Assembly (NCBI GenBank): GCA_031002005.1
Contig: JARYHS010009186.1
Location: forward strand, 184,972,437-185,036,436
Reading direction: 5' to 3'
Source: Vandiemenella viatica
Lineage: Eukaryota; Arthropoda; Insecta; Orthoptera; Morabidae
Length of the DNA stretch: 64,000 bases
The notes beneath the pieces were generated by a model. The model had not been told where the DNA came from. It worked only from the letters and a program-made list of their open reading frames with translations, and ran no database searches. Shown here one piece after another: positions 34,851-44,454 of the stretch (position 1 is its first letter; every line of letters starts with the position of its first letter). The position numbers were made by a program, and so were the translations under genes.

Positions 34851-35766
34851 TCTTTATATATAAAGATGAATGTATGTTTGTTTGTTTGTTTGTTTGTTGG
34901 TTTGTTTATTGGTTTGTTTGTTCTTCATACAAATCCACAGTTTTCATCCGATCTCGATGAAACTTTGCACACTTATCCTTTGAAACAAGGAGAAAAATAC
35001 TGTCTACATTTGGTTGAAAAATTATCTGTATAAATAACACATTTTTCTCATAACTTCGAAATACGGCGGTAGACAGAGACGTTGGATGTGGACGACTCCG
35101 TACCGAGTTTTCCCGTAACGGCCGGGCAGCTGAGTGGCTAAAGCGCTGGCTTGCGAACGTCGTGGTCTCCGGTTCAAATCTCCGTCGGGGATAAGATTTT
35201 TAAAAATTGTTTTTCATTGTAAGAGTCAGGCCTGGGCCGTAGGTTATTCGGATTGAATGTTAAACCGTAGATATTAGAAAGTTAGGGGTGCAAAGCGAGG
35301 CAAATCGTAGGTATTTTTGCAATGTTGTAGGTGTATACTTTTTTACGTTATAATGATCCCTCAGGTTTTGTTCTCAGTCAGTGTGTGTGAACCACAGTAA
35401 TATTATTATTATAATTAGAGATGTAAGTCTCTGTCTTTTTGTTACGTTATGACGACCAAATGGCTATATCGTTGTGATGGAATTTTATAAGGAAATCTGT
35501 ATGAAGGGCACAGGATATTTTTTCCAGTATGATTAACAGTTGTAGTCACGAAATTTTGAGATCTTATCGAATAGTGACAGATGTTGGAAATTAATTCTCT
35601 TCAAGAGGCAGGTTCGACGGTAGAATGATATAGTGAAAACTTTCCTGTCATATTATGCCGACTCGATATTGTTTGGGACTAATCCTTAGTTACCAACAAC
35701 TTACTATATTTAATTCTGGCAAAAAAATCTTAATTCACGCGTACGAAGTCGCGGGTACGAGGCTAG
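34851..35766 (+). mobile_element. Nested non-autonomous Helitron, ends proven by an empty site
   Basis: The element starts TCTTTATATATAAAG and ends with a hairpin region and CTAG (35,763-35,766). It sits exactly between A (34,850) and T (35,767). Locus B has the uninterrupted site, gcagtaa|taatac, between 55,066 and 55,067, so this is a clean insertion after the loci diverged. These are the hallmarks of Helitrons: 5'-TC, CTRR-3', A|T target, no target duplication. Length 916 bp, with a TTTG microsatellite near the 5' end (about 34,876-34,920) and a tRNA-like module. No ORF. Confidence 0.92.
35118..35192 (+). repeat. tRNA-like module inside the nested Helitron
   Basis: gcagctgagtggctaaagcg (A-box region) and ctccggttcaaatctccg (B-box). 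It is diverged from the module at 34,562 but in the same position within the element. Confidence 0.65.
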
Positions 35767-36684
35767 TAATACTATAAATACGGAAGTAAGTCTCTTTCTT
35801 TTTGTTACGTTTTGACGACCAAATGGCTATATCGATGTTGATGGAATTTGACAAGAAAATCTGTATGAAGGGCACAGGACATTTTCTCCGGTATGTTTCG
35901 TAGTTGTAGTCACTAAATTTTGAAACCTTATCGAATGGTGACAGAAATATGTTGGTGATAGCATTCCTGCCATATTATGCCGACTCGGTGTTGTTTGGGT
36001 CCAATCCTTCGTTACCAACAACTTTCTATATTCAATTCTGGCAAAAAATTCTTAATCCACGCGTACGAAGTCGCGGGTACGAGGTAGTCCTAAATATACC
36101 CTACCGGTTGGAAAATATTTTCTCGCTAGCATTTGCAAATAATCCTATCGTTCGTTTCCCTTTTCCATTTTTCCTTTGCCGAAGTGCTATTCTTTGTTCT
36201 ATTGTTCATTTAAATCCAGGCTAACTTTAAATCCATGATAACACATTATATGAATGCCATTTTAATATAATGCGTTATTTGACATAAATCCATATCAGTC
36301 ACTGATATAGTGATTTTTCAAATGATTTGAAAAACATCAAGGATTAAGTTACCAATACTGACTCTTTAAGCAGTGAATGTGATAGAACTGTTTGTGAGAT
36401 GGTGAATGTTGGTCTAACAATAAGATGTGGCGATCGATAATAAGACAAAAATTTATTAGAGAGATTTTATGCAGTGTTATTAGGTTTATATTTAGAATTT
36501 ATTACGAAGTTAGAATAGAATGCAGAAACACTGCTTACGCATTCGGTTTATTCCGTTAAGAACTTTCCTTCCTCTACAAATTCGACCGTACAGTTGAAAC
36601 AACGATTTCCTTCTGCAGCATTCTGATACCAGGAAGTTCCATATAGGTTGGTTTGTTTACCGACTGGATGAGAAACTCCGCATA

Positions 36685-36755
36685 GCAGGCTGTATGATAT
36701 AGCGGTGAAGGTTCCCGACTACTAACGGTGCGGTCGTTGGTTTGAAACTGTGTTG
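36685..36755 (+). repeat. tRNA-like module, weak
   Basis: gatatagcggtgaaggttcc and gttggtttgaaactgtg sit at A-box/B-box spacing, but the B-box is degenerate. Copies: about 56,055 in locus B (internally deleted) and inverted at about 62,570-62,640. Confidence 0.4.
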
Positions 36756-37009
36756 GGTGATTTTTTTTTCCCCTTTCATTTTCAAACCATTCCAACATAC
36801 CCACTCTTACATATAACGTATGTAATTTTTGTAATAAACAATAGATAAAAATTAACACATCAGATTAAATCTTGCTGAATAAAATCTTCTCTAACCGAAA
36901 GCAATGAGCTATAAAATGAATCATCTCATAACAAACGATTTCTAGCACACTCATCTCTGGAATTTTTGAAAGAGTGACTATTTTCAAAGAACATACCAGA
37001 TATAGCTTT

Positions 37010-37215
37010 TTTTTAGCTTATGGCTATACGCCTCGTCGACGTCGAGGTGACGGACTGGGGACAAGGGACGGAAGGATTTCGGCCATGGTCTTTTAAAACA
37101 TCCATCCCAGCATCCAACGAGAGTGATTTGGGGAAACCATGGAAAACCCAAATCTGGATGGCCGGACAGGGAGTGAAATCTGTATCCTCCCGAATGCGAG
37201 GCCAGAGCGTCACTG
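37010..37215 (-). mobile_element. SINE-A copy, minus strand (start of repeat unit U1)
   Basis: Poly-T at 37,010-37,017, then the tail (cctcgtcgacgtcgaggtga), body (gatttggggaaaccatgg) and head (cctcccgaatgcgaggccag). The B-box is damaged. It also occurs in locus B (56,375-56,575) and in the inverted arm (62,095-62,312). Confidence 0.8.
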
Positions 37216-38090
37216 CTTATCCCATCACACTCAGTCATTACAATCTGTCACAATGCTTAAAAAACTGCTTCGTCAAAAAAAGGTGATTATATAGAAAAAT
37301 AGATAATTTTCAACATTGAAAATGATGAATATATTACAGAAAATAAATTTATTTTGTATCTACAATTGGTTTGGACGCCTTACTTTTGGGATTTCCTTCG
37401 TACAATAAATCTGGATTTCCACTGTATTTTTATATATCAGCCTGATTATTTAAGTTGGATAGTTGAAGACAAACCCATAAACTTTTGAACTAATGTGCTG
37501 GTGATAAATTATTTATTTTACGTGTTATAGAGGCCGGTAAGAGGAAATTTAAGATTTATTTCCTCATACAGCGTTGTCAAACTTCCTGCATCGTTGTCAG
37601 ATTGTCTGCCTTCTAGCAGTGCTGAAGAGCTTTCCGTGTTCAGGGAATAATGTCTCATAGCTAGTAGACGTTATCAAAAGTAAAAACACATTTCCGTTTT
37701 CCTCCTGTTTGACGTATTATACCTTTATGGAATTGATTTTTTCCTTTATAACAGTTTGATTCTTTATACAGATTGTCAATAACCATTTAATTACGAAATT
37801 TTCTTTCTTTATATATCTTTACTTCGCTTACATGATGGATTGGGCGCTTCTGCCCGCAAGGCGTCGTAGCTCTGTGGTAAGGCTGTGGTGTGATGATCCA
37901 ACGGTCGTGAGTTCGAGTCAGCTTCAAGTTGTGTATTTTTCGTTCTTTATTTCCTTTTCACTTGTTAAAAAATACATAACATATATGTGTAAAACATAAA
38001 GTGACTACATATAGGTAATAATTATGTTTTACAGAGAATGGTTTATAAATAATTTCTATTCTCAAACGTCATCAAGACTGAACAAGGAAA
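37216..38090 (+). repeat. Repeat unit U1, non-SINE part
   Basis: Diverged direct relative of 40,146-40,930 (U2), with matching order: SINE-A tail-in, an AT-rich segment, the gtctcatagct block, cagtttgattctttatacag, a tRNA-like module, then an AT-rich 3' part. Offset to U2 is about 2.86 kb. Non-coding; the family is not recognised. Confidence 0.7.
37862..37932 (+). repeat. tRNA-like module of U1
   Basis: cgtagctctgtggtaaggct resembles a D-arm with A-box and cgtgagttcgagtcagctt carries a B-box. The acceptor ends do not pair, so it is not a functional tRNA. Copies at about 57,216-57,287 and, inverted, at about 61,402-61,472. Confidence 0.55.
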
Positions 38091-38677
38091 TACCTGTCAT
38101 TCTTCCTTATATTGGCTTTATGAAAGTGCTCTCTGTGTCCATTGTCAAGTGGCAGTTCTATTCGTACCATATAGTTTTCTAGACTCGCCTCTAGCGTGAA
38201 AACATCACAAGCAATGCAGTCACCATACAATTTGTTAAGCAACTATCGTCCTGGAATTATTTACAAACGGGAAAGTGGCGAGGAGTATTGTAGTTAAAGA
38301 ATCACGAATCTGAGCCGCGAAACTGTCTTGGTAAACTGGGCAATATTTTCCTTTGTTTTATTTAAATCCCTGAAAATTAACCCTGTTCTTAATTTAAGAA
38401 ATTGTAATTGAATGATGCATTTTTAATTTCACCCAGATTCAATTTTAAAATAAGTTGGTCCTATCTGGCAGTATTATGGAAGAATTTAAAAACAGCAATA
38501 GCACTTATTTATAATCGATTAGAATTTTCGGTTAACGGACAAACACGGGAATAACCATGTTCTACGAAGTAGATTTTTTTGTATTATGAAATTACAGAAA
38601 CAATCACAAAGAGATTATTTCGGAAAAGTTTGTCTGCAAGACAGATTGAATGAAACTGTCTTCCATAGCTGAGTTGC

Positions 38678-38770
38678 ATAGACTTTGCGAGGAAGAAAGC
38701 AGCCAGAGCGCCATGGTCCTGCGTTTAGCGTTCAAGGTTGATGAACGGACGGTTCTTAGTTCGAATCAAA
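38678..38770 (+). repeat. tRNA-like module with an enlarged middle
   Basis: atagctgagttgcatagact at the A-box position and cttagttcgaatcaaag at the B-box position, with a longer interval than usual. Copies at about 58,008-58,108 and, inverted, at about 60,569-60,665. Confidence 0.45.
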
Positions 38771-39037
38771 GTTTTTCATATTTTTTAAAATTTATTTTTA
38801 TTCCCTTTATAAACGTACCGAACCTACACATAGCTTATGCGAAGAATATATCCATGATTCTTTCCTAACTGCGTCAGGGAATATCATACTTGAAACTGAA
38901 AGTATCAAATATTTCTTAACCAGCTGTCGACGTAAATATGAACGCTTCTGTGACGTCAACAGTGAAAGAAAGCTACTCGTGATTCTAGCCTCGCCAAATA
39001 TCATTGTCTGTCCCTTATCAAACGGCACACATATTTC

Positions 39038-39134
39038 CAGTGGCGGATAAAGGATTTTGGTTTGGGGAGGGCCTTGAGCGGTTTTTGACTTTGACTTTCG
39101 GGGGGGGGGGGGCGAGGGACGAGATCCGACACTG
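39038..39134 (+). mobile_element. 97-bp hAT-type MITE with a G run
   Basis: Begins cagtggcggat and ends (reverse-complemented) cagtgtcggatctcg, like the termini of many hAT elements. Flanking octamers catatttc (39,030-39,037) and tatgtttc (39,135-39,142) agree at 6 of 8 positions, consistent with an old 8-bp target duplication. A run of about 13 G fills the middle. Other copies: 45,457-45,550, 58,376-58,470, 60,205-60,299; all come from duplication of the locus. Confidence 0.75.
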
Positions 39135-39799
39135 TATGTTTCCAAAATAATTATTTCACTATAGAGCGAACTTAACGTTTCAGAAACTAATAATTTTTGT
39201 TTGGAATTATTTCTGTAATTCTGTAGGTGGACTTTAATGTTTATGCAGTATGTTAATACGTGAGAGGAAATGGCAAAGAGCTAATTATTAGTGCAATAAA
39301 AAATAAATTAAACTACCATTGTCACTTAAAAAATTTCCACCGGATTATTATCCTAGGACAACCATAAATTCTTTTATAACTGGTATAAGTAAAGAAAGTT
39401 CGTTGAGGATCGGGATTATAAGCAGGAGTTCTTAAATTAGCGGGTTTTTTTTTTCGTTTTCTACAATGCTGTTAATAGTTTCGGTATATACTTATTTTCT
39501 GTTCTTTACAGCATTGCGATTTGTTATATACAAGGGTTCAATACTAATTACTTAGTGTGGCATGAAATTTCCTGCTTTATTCTTTGTTTGGAATTACTAC
39601 AGTATAATAACATAAATAAACACCAGAATTTAGCGATGAATGGTGTTGCCATTAGTGTCATTGTTCTTTAGTATCAAGTGAAAAGTTGATCGCTCACGTT
39701 TCGTCACCCGTGATAATCGACTCCAAAATCACCTAAGCCTCAAGAATTCAAACAAACACAGTCTACCGGTAAAATAAGTTTGATATTATCTAAAGACCG

Positions 39800-40145
39800 G
39801 AAGAACGAGCGTCGTGGGTGAGCGGTAACGCTCGGGACTTGCATTCGGGAGGAGGCGGCTTCGAATCCCCGATCAGTCATCCAGATATGGGCCATCCATG
39901 GCTTCCCCAAATCACTCCAGCCAAATGCTGAGATGATTCTTTTAGAAGGCCAGGGCCGAATTCCTTCCCGAGGGTGCGGTAGGAATAGTGGCAAGGATGT
40001 CAGCCATGCTCTTTTAAAGGAACCATTCCAGTTTTCATATGGAGTGATTTTGGGAAATCTTTGAAACCCCAAATCTGCATGACCGTACGAGGATTTCAAC
40101 TTATGTCCTCCCGAATGTGAGGCCAGAGCGTCACCGCTTTTCTCA
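39800..40145. mobile_element. Two SINE-A copies joined tail to tail
   Basis: A plus-strand SINE-A (head gcattcgggaggaggcggct, B-box ggcttcgaatcccc) runs from 39,800 to about 39,980. It meets a minus-strand SINE-A (body tggagtgattttgggaaa, head cctcccgaatgtgaggccag) that ends near 40,145. Neither tail has its poly-A. Repeated at 44,455-44,795 (inverted arm) and 59,570-59,905 (locus B). Confidence 0.8.
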
Positions 40146-40930
40146 ATCTTTAAAACAGTGTTAATAAATTAAAGAAAATAATTTAATTCTGTATCTATAA
40201 ATGCTTAGGAGACCTTACTTTTTGTATTGCCCTCGTACAATTAATGTGTATTCCCACCGTATTTTCAATTACCAGCTGTAATTTCCAGCATTAAGTTGTA
40301 TAATTGTAGTGAAATATATAAAATCTTTTGCCGAATGTGCTGCTCGTGTTATATTATTACGTGTATTATTTTCGCGTTATAAATGTATTCTTCTTGGCCG
40401 AAGGAAGTAGAAAAGTTAGACTATTTCCCGGTACGACGTCGCAATACTGACGGTTTACAACGTTGCCACGTCTTCTGATTCCTGGCAGTGGTGTAGCAAT
40501 TTTCCTATACAAGGAATGGTGTCTCATAGCTGGACGGTGTGAGGAGAACAGATACATTGGCGAAATGAAAAATATTTTTCTTCCAGTTTGATCTAGAATA
40601 TTTTTATTTAACTTATTACTTCTGTAATAACAGTTTTATTCTTTATACAGATTACTCGAAATTCTGTATCTTTTCGTATATATCTTTACTTTGGTTATAT
40701 AATTCACGAGGCATTTTTCTGTAAAGTTGAAGGTGACTCAGTGGTAACGCACTGTCTTCTCGTCCTGATGGTCTCGGGTTCGATCCCATGTCGCCCTAAA
40801 TATTTTTTCATTCATTGTTTACTTTCCATTTGCTGCAAAATACATATTATATATGTTAGAAAAAAAACCATTATTACATTATACAGCAAATTGTTTAAAA
40901 TTAAAGTCTGATCTCAAACATTAATACACT
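40146..40930 (+). repeat. Repeat unit U2
   Basis: Diverged relative of U1 (37,216-38,090). Shared blocks include ctcgtacaattaatgtg / tcgtacaataaatctgg, gtctcatagct, cagttttattctttatacag and tatatctttact, followed by a tRNA-like module. The shared arrangement, including the adjacent minus-strand SINE-A, shows that U1 and U2 derive from one composite unit. Confidence 0.7.
40731..40796 (+). repeat. tRNA-like module of U2, partly folded as a tRNA
   Basis: aggtgac at the start can pair with gtcgccc at the end at 6 of 7 positions (one G-T). The D-arm cagtg-gtaacg-cactg is a perfect 5-bp stem. The T-arm keeps gggttcgatccc. This is the best tRNA-like fold in the window, but the anticodon arm is poor. 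Copies at 41,607-41,672 (minus) and about 58,913-58,977 (minus). Confidence 0.6.
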
Positions 40931-42247
40931 TGTTGGATGTAGAAAAATCATTTTTTAAGGCCACTTGTTCTGTGAATATAAGAAACAGTAATTATAAGTT
41001 ACAATTACAATGATTTGATTTCTAAACAGCTTAGCAATAAGCATTATATTAAGACGATTTAGACTAGTTTAAATTTTTGAACATTCTTTCCAAAATACTG
41101 AAAGAATTATATCAGTCCACATATGTAATAGCAAGTTTGGTTGTTTACCATTGTATATCACTTAGCGCTCCACATTTTGTTAGCTCATGCGCGACATTGG
41201 CGGTTGAATGTGGCCCATGACCTAAAAATGTGGAGCACTAAGTGATAAACAATGGTAAACAACCAAACTTGGTATTACATTTGTGGACTGAGATATTTCT
41301 TTCAGTATTGTTGGAAAGAATGTTCAAAAAATTAAAGTATTCTAAATCGTCTTAATATAATACTTATTGCTAAGCTGTTTAGAAATCAAATCATTGTAAT
41401 TGTAACTTATAATTACTGTTTCTTATATTCACAGAACAAGTGGCCTTAAAAAATGATTTTTCTACATCCAACAAGTGTATTAATGTTTGAGATCAGACTT
41501 TAATTTTAAACAATTTGCTGTATAATGTAATAATGGTTTTTTTCTAACATATATAATATGTATTTTGCAGCAAATGGAAAGTAAACAATGAATGAAAAAA
41601 TATTTAGGGCGACATGGGATCGAACCCGAGACCATCAGGACCAGAAGACAGTGCGTTACCACTGAGTCACCTTCAACTTTACAGAAAAATGCCTCGTGAA
41701 TTATACAGTGTGAGTTTTTTATCTTGAGACAACTAAATATCTCGAAAACTACAAATCCGATCAAAAAAAGTGGGTAATAAAAATTGTTCGTCTCGACGGG
41801 GGACATCCGATGATACCAAATTTGACTCCCCACCCCCACCCCCTAGGGGTGGGGGAAGGGGGAGAAAAAAAACTTAAATAGGAACCCCCATTTTTATTGC
41901 AGATTCTGATTCCCCGGAAAAAACTACCCCTATTTCACCCCCAATTCGAGTCATTTTGGTCGATAGATGGCGCTGCAATCGACAAAAATCAAAATAAGCA
42001 AAAATTCATTTAAAAATGAGTATATCTCGTGAAATACACATCAGATCAGCAAAATACAAGTTAATGTGATTGATATTTTTCAAAAACTATTCAATAACAC
42101 CACCCACCTCCAAACTTGAGGGATGGGAATGGACATTATTTCAAAATGCACTGATGCAAATTCTTTAGCAGATAGCGAAAGTCAAACATTACTTTTTTGC
42201 GTTACCCAGGAACAACGACGTGGACGTAGTAATTTTCTGTTCCCTTT

Positions 42248-42530
42248 GGGGTGCTAGATTTAGGTGAGTCCCCCTCGCCTCTCACCATCGGGGTGCTTGT
42301 TTTTGGTGAGTCCCCTCGCCTCTCACCATCGGGGTGCTTGTTTTTGGTGAGTCCCCTCGCCTCTCACCATCGGGGTGCTTGTTTTTGGTGAGTCCCTCGC
42401 CTCTCACCATCGGGGTGCTTGTTTTTGGTGAGTCCCCTCGCCTCTCACCATCGGGGTGCTTGTTTTTGGTGAGTCCCCTCGCCTCTCACCATCGGGGTGC
42501 TTGTTTTTGGTGAGTCCCCTCGCCTCTCAC
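42248..42530. repeat. 41-bp minisatellite, 6.9 units
   Basis: Seven units: 42,248-42,289 (diverged), 42,290-42,330, 42,331-42,371, 42,372-42,411 (one C shorter), 42,412-42,452, 42,453-42,493 and a partial unit to 42,530. Each begins ggggtgcttgtttttggtga and ends ctctcaccatc. Units 2-7 are almost identical, so the expansion is recent. It lies between the transposase stop and the left inverted repeat. The absence of unique spacers excludes a CRISPR array. Confidence 0.97.
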
Positions 42531-42552
42531 GTGTTTGTTTCTAACAACAATT

Positions 42553-43501
42553 CTAAAGCAAGTGCTCGAAAATATCACCACCGACATCGATGCATTTATT
42601 TACCCGCTCTTGGAATGATTCGACGCAACTAAGAAGCATATCCGGCGTGATTTTTTGACAAGCGTTGGTAATTCGTTCAATCATGTTTTCAGGCGTTGTT
42701 GGCACTTCACTGTAAACTTCATTCTTCAAGTATCCCCATAAAAAAAAATCAGGCGAAGTGAGATCTGGTGATCTTGCAGGCCACGGCACTGGACCTCCTC
42801 TTCCGATCCATCGACGATTGTACAGACGATCTAACACTTCCCGCGATCTTACAGCAAAATGTGCTGGACAACCGTCATGTTGAAACCACATTGTTTGTCG
42901 CACGTCTAAGGGTACGTCTTCAAGCAATGTTGGCAGTACGTCCTCTAAGAGTTGTTGATATTTCTCCCCATTGAAATGTCCATGGATAAAATGTGGACCA
43001 ATAAGTTTGTCCCCAATTATCCCACACCAAACATTTACATTCCACGGACGCTGATGTTCAACTTGGCGTAACCAATGCGGGTTTTTCCACACTCCAATAA
43101 TGCATGTTGTGTCGATTAATGGTGCCGTGGTTAGTAAAAGTGGATTCATCCGAAAACAGTACTCGAGCAAAGAAATGGGGTTCTTCTTGTATTTTCTGTA
43201 GCGACCATCGGCAAAATGTCAATCGATTATCGAAATCATTGCCGTGAAGTTCTTGATGCAACGAAACATGGAACGGATGGTATTTTCTATGCTTTCGTTT
43301 GTTTGTGTGCACACTTCCCTCCTGAGTGAACTGTTGGATAATACGTGTAAAAAAGAAGCGCGCGATCGAGGCCTGTTCTGGAAAACGATGAGCATAAAGA
43401 TCAACAGCATTATCGATATTCTTGCGACATTCTCCATAAATGTAGACCATTTCAATTTTTTCTTGCAACGTTATAGCCTGCATTCTCATTGACACGTGCA
43501 A
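42553..43501 (-). pseudogene. DD41D Tc1/mariner-superfamily transposase, frameshifted and internally deleted
   Basis: Two overlapping minus-strand frames make one protein. The first (43,501 down to 43,058; 147 codons) starts MHVSMRMQAITLQEKIEMVY and holds a DUF4817-like helix-turn-helix start (YGECRKNIDNAVDLYAHRF) and the first catalytic Asp (residue 118, LFSDEST). The second (to 42,553) holds WFQHDGCPAH with the second Asp (residue 99 of that frame) and SPDLTSPDFF with the third (residue 141): 41 residues between them, hence DD41D, the spacing reported for the rosa group. The frames meet at a T5 run (43,082-43,086), where one extra base shifts the frame. Between GSV (residue 64) and HPFH (residue 78), roughly 80 residues usual in such proteins (second DNA-binding helix region) appear deleted. 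The transposase would cut and paste its own element; this copy is almost certainly inactive. Confidence 0.88.
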
Positions 43502-44454
43502 CAGAACGAAGTAAATAAATCAGAGATGTTATGAACGCTATGAAAGTACATCAAGTAATGAGAAACTCTGAGAAATGAGCGACGATGTGAACGCAATGGA
43601 AGTACATCAAGTAATGAGAAAACTCTGAGAAATGCAGCGCCATCTATCGACCAAAATGACTCGAATTGGGGGTCAAATAGGGGTAGTTTTTTCCGGGGAA
43701 TCAGAATCTGCAATAAAAAATGGGGTTTCCTATTTAAGTTTTTTTTCTCCCCTTCCCCCACCCCTAGGGGGTGGGGGTGGGGAGTCAAATTTGGTATCAT
43801 CGGATGTCCCCCGTCGAGACGAACAATTTTTATTACCCACTTTTTTTGATCGATTTGTAGTTTTCGAGATATTTAGTTGTCTCAAGATAAAAAAACTCAC
43901 TTGGTATAACCAAAGTAAGATATATACGAAAAGATACAGAATTTCGAGTAATCTGTATAAAGAATAAAACTGTTATTACAGAAGTAATAAGTTAAATAAA
44001 ATATGCTAGATCAAACTGGAAGAAAAATATTTTTTCATTTCGCCAATGTGTCTGTTCTCCTCACACCGTCCAGCTATGAGACCCCATTCCTTGTATAGGA
44101 AATTGCTACACCACTGCCAGGAATCAGAAGACGTGGCAACGTTGTAAACCGTCAGTATTGCGACGTCGTACCGGGAAATAGTCTAACTTTTCTACTTCCT
44201 TCGGCCAAGAAGAATACATTTATAACGCGAAAATAATACACGTAATAATATAACACGAGCAGCACATTCGGCAAAAGATTTTATATATTTCACTACAATT
44301 ATACAACTTAATGCTGGAAAATTACAGCTGGTAATTGAAAATACGGTGGGAATACACATTAATTGTACGAGGGCAATACAAAAGAAAGTTCTCCTAAGCA
44401 TTTATAGATACAGAATTAAATTATTTTCTTAATTTATTAACACTGTTTTAAAGA

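Larger units (their letters stand above)
34350..36087 (+). mobile_element. Helitron, 5'-truncated, with another Helitron nested inside
   Basis: Orthologue of the complete Helitron at 54,513-55,432 in locus B. Here the first ~50 bp are missing and the element is split by a nested relative at 34,851-35,766. The 3' end keeps the hairpin region (acgcgtacgaagtcgcggg), but its terminal CTAG has mutated to GTAG (36,084-36,087). Non-coding and non-autonomous: no Rep/helicase ORF. Confidence 0.75.
39015..41178 (+). repeat. Palindrome of locus A, left arm
   Basis: The reverse complement of this arm is 41,226-45,572 once the 2.2-kb DD41D insertion is removed. Centre at about 41,202 with a spacer of about 47 bp. 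Arms agree closely by eye, with scattered substitutions and single-base indels. Contents: a hAT-type MITE, a tail-to-tail SINE-A pair, unit U2 and a tRNA-like module. Cloned or assembled sequence of this shape is prone to artefact, but the one-armed transposon insertion argues that the arms are real. Confidence 0.92.
41706..43904 (-). mobile_element. DD41D mariner-like element with long inverted ends
   Basis: TA dinucleotides flank it (41,704-41,705 and 43,905-43,906). Ends are cagtgtgagttttttatctt and, complemented, ccaagtgagttttttatctt. Terminal inverted repeats are about 271 bp (41,706-41,976 and 43,634-43,904). The empty site gaattatataaccaaag survives in the left arm (about 40,697-40,713, complement) and in locus B (about 59,003-59,019), proving insertion with TA duplication. 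Length 2,199 bp. It carries a broken transposase on the minus strand, a 41-bp minisatellite downstream of it, and a duplicated 48-bp segment upstream (about 43,531-43,577 and 43,587-43,634). Confidence 0.93.

Noticed and set aside
40731..40796. Functional tRNA gene
   Set aside because: Acceptor and D-arms pair, but the anticodon arm is poor and no terminator is evident. The copies behave as parts of a repeat.
42248..42530. CRISPR-like array
   Set aside because: Units are contiguous 41-bp repeats with no unique spacers, inside a eukaryotic DNA transposon.
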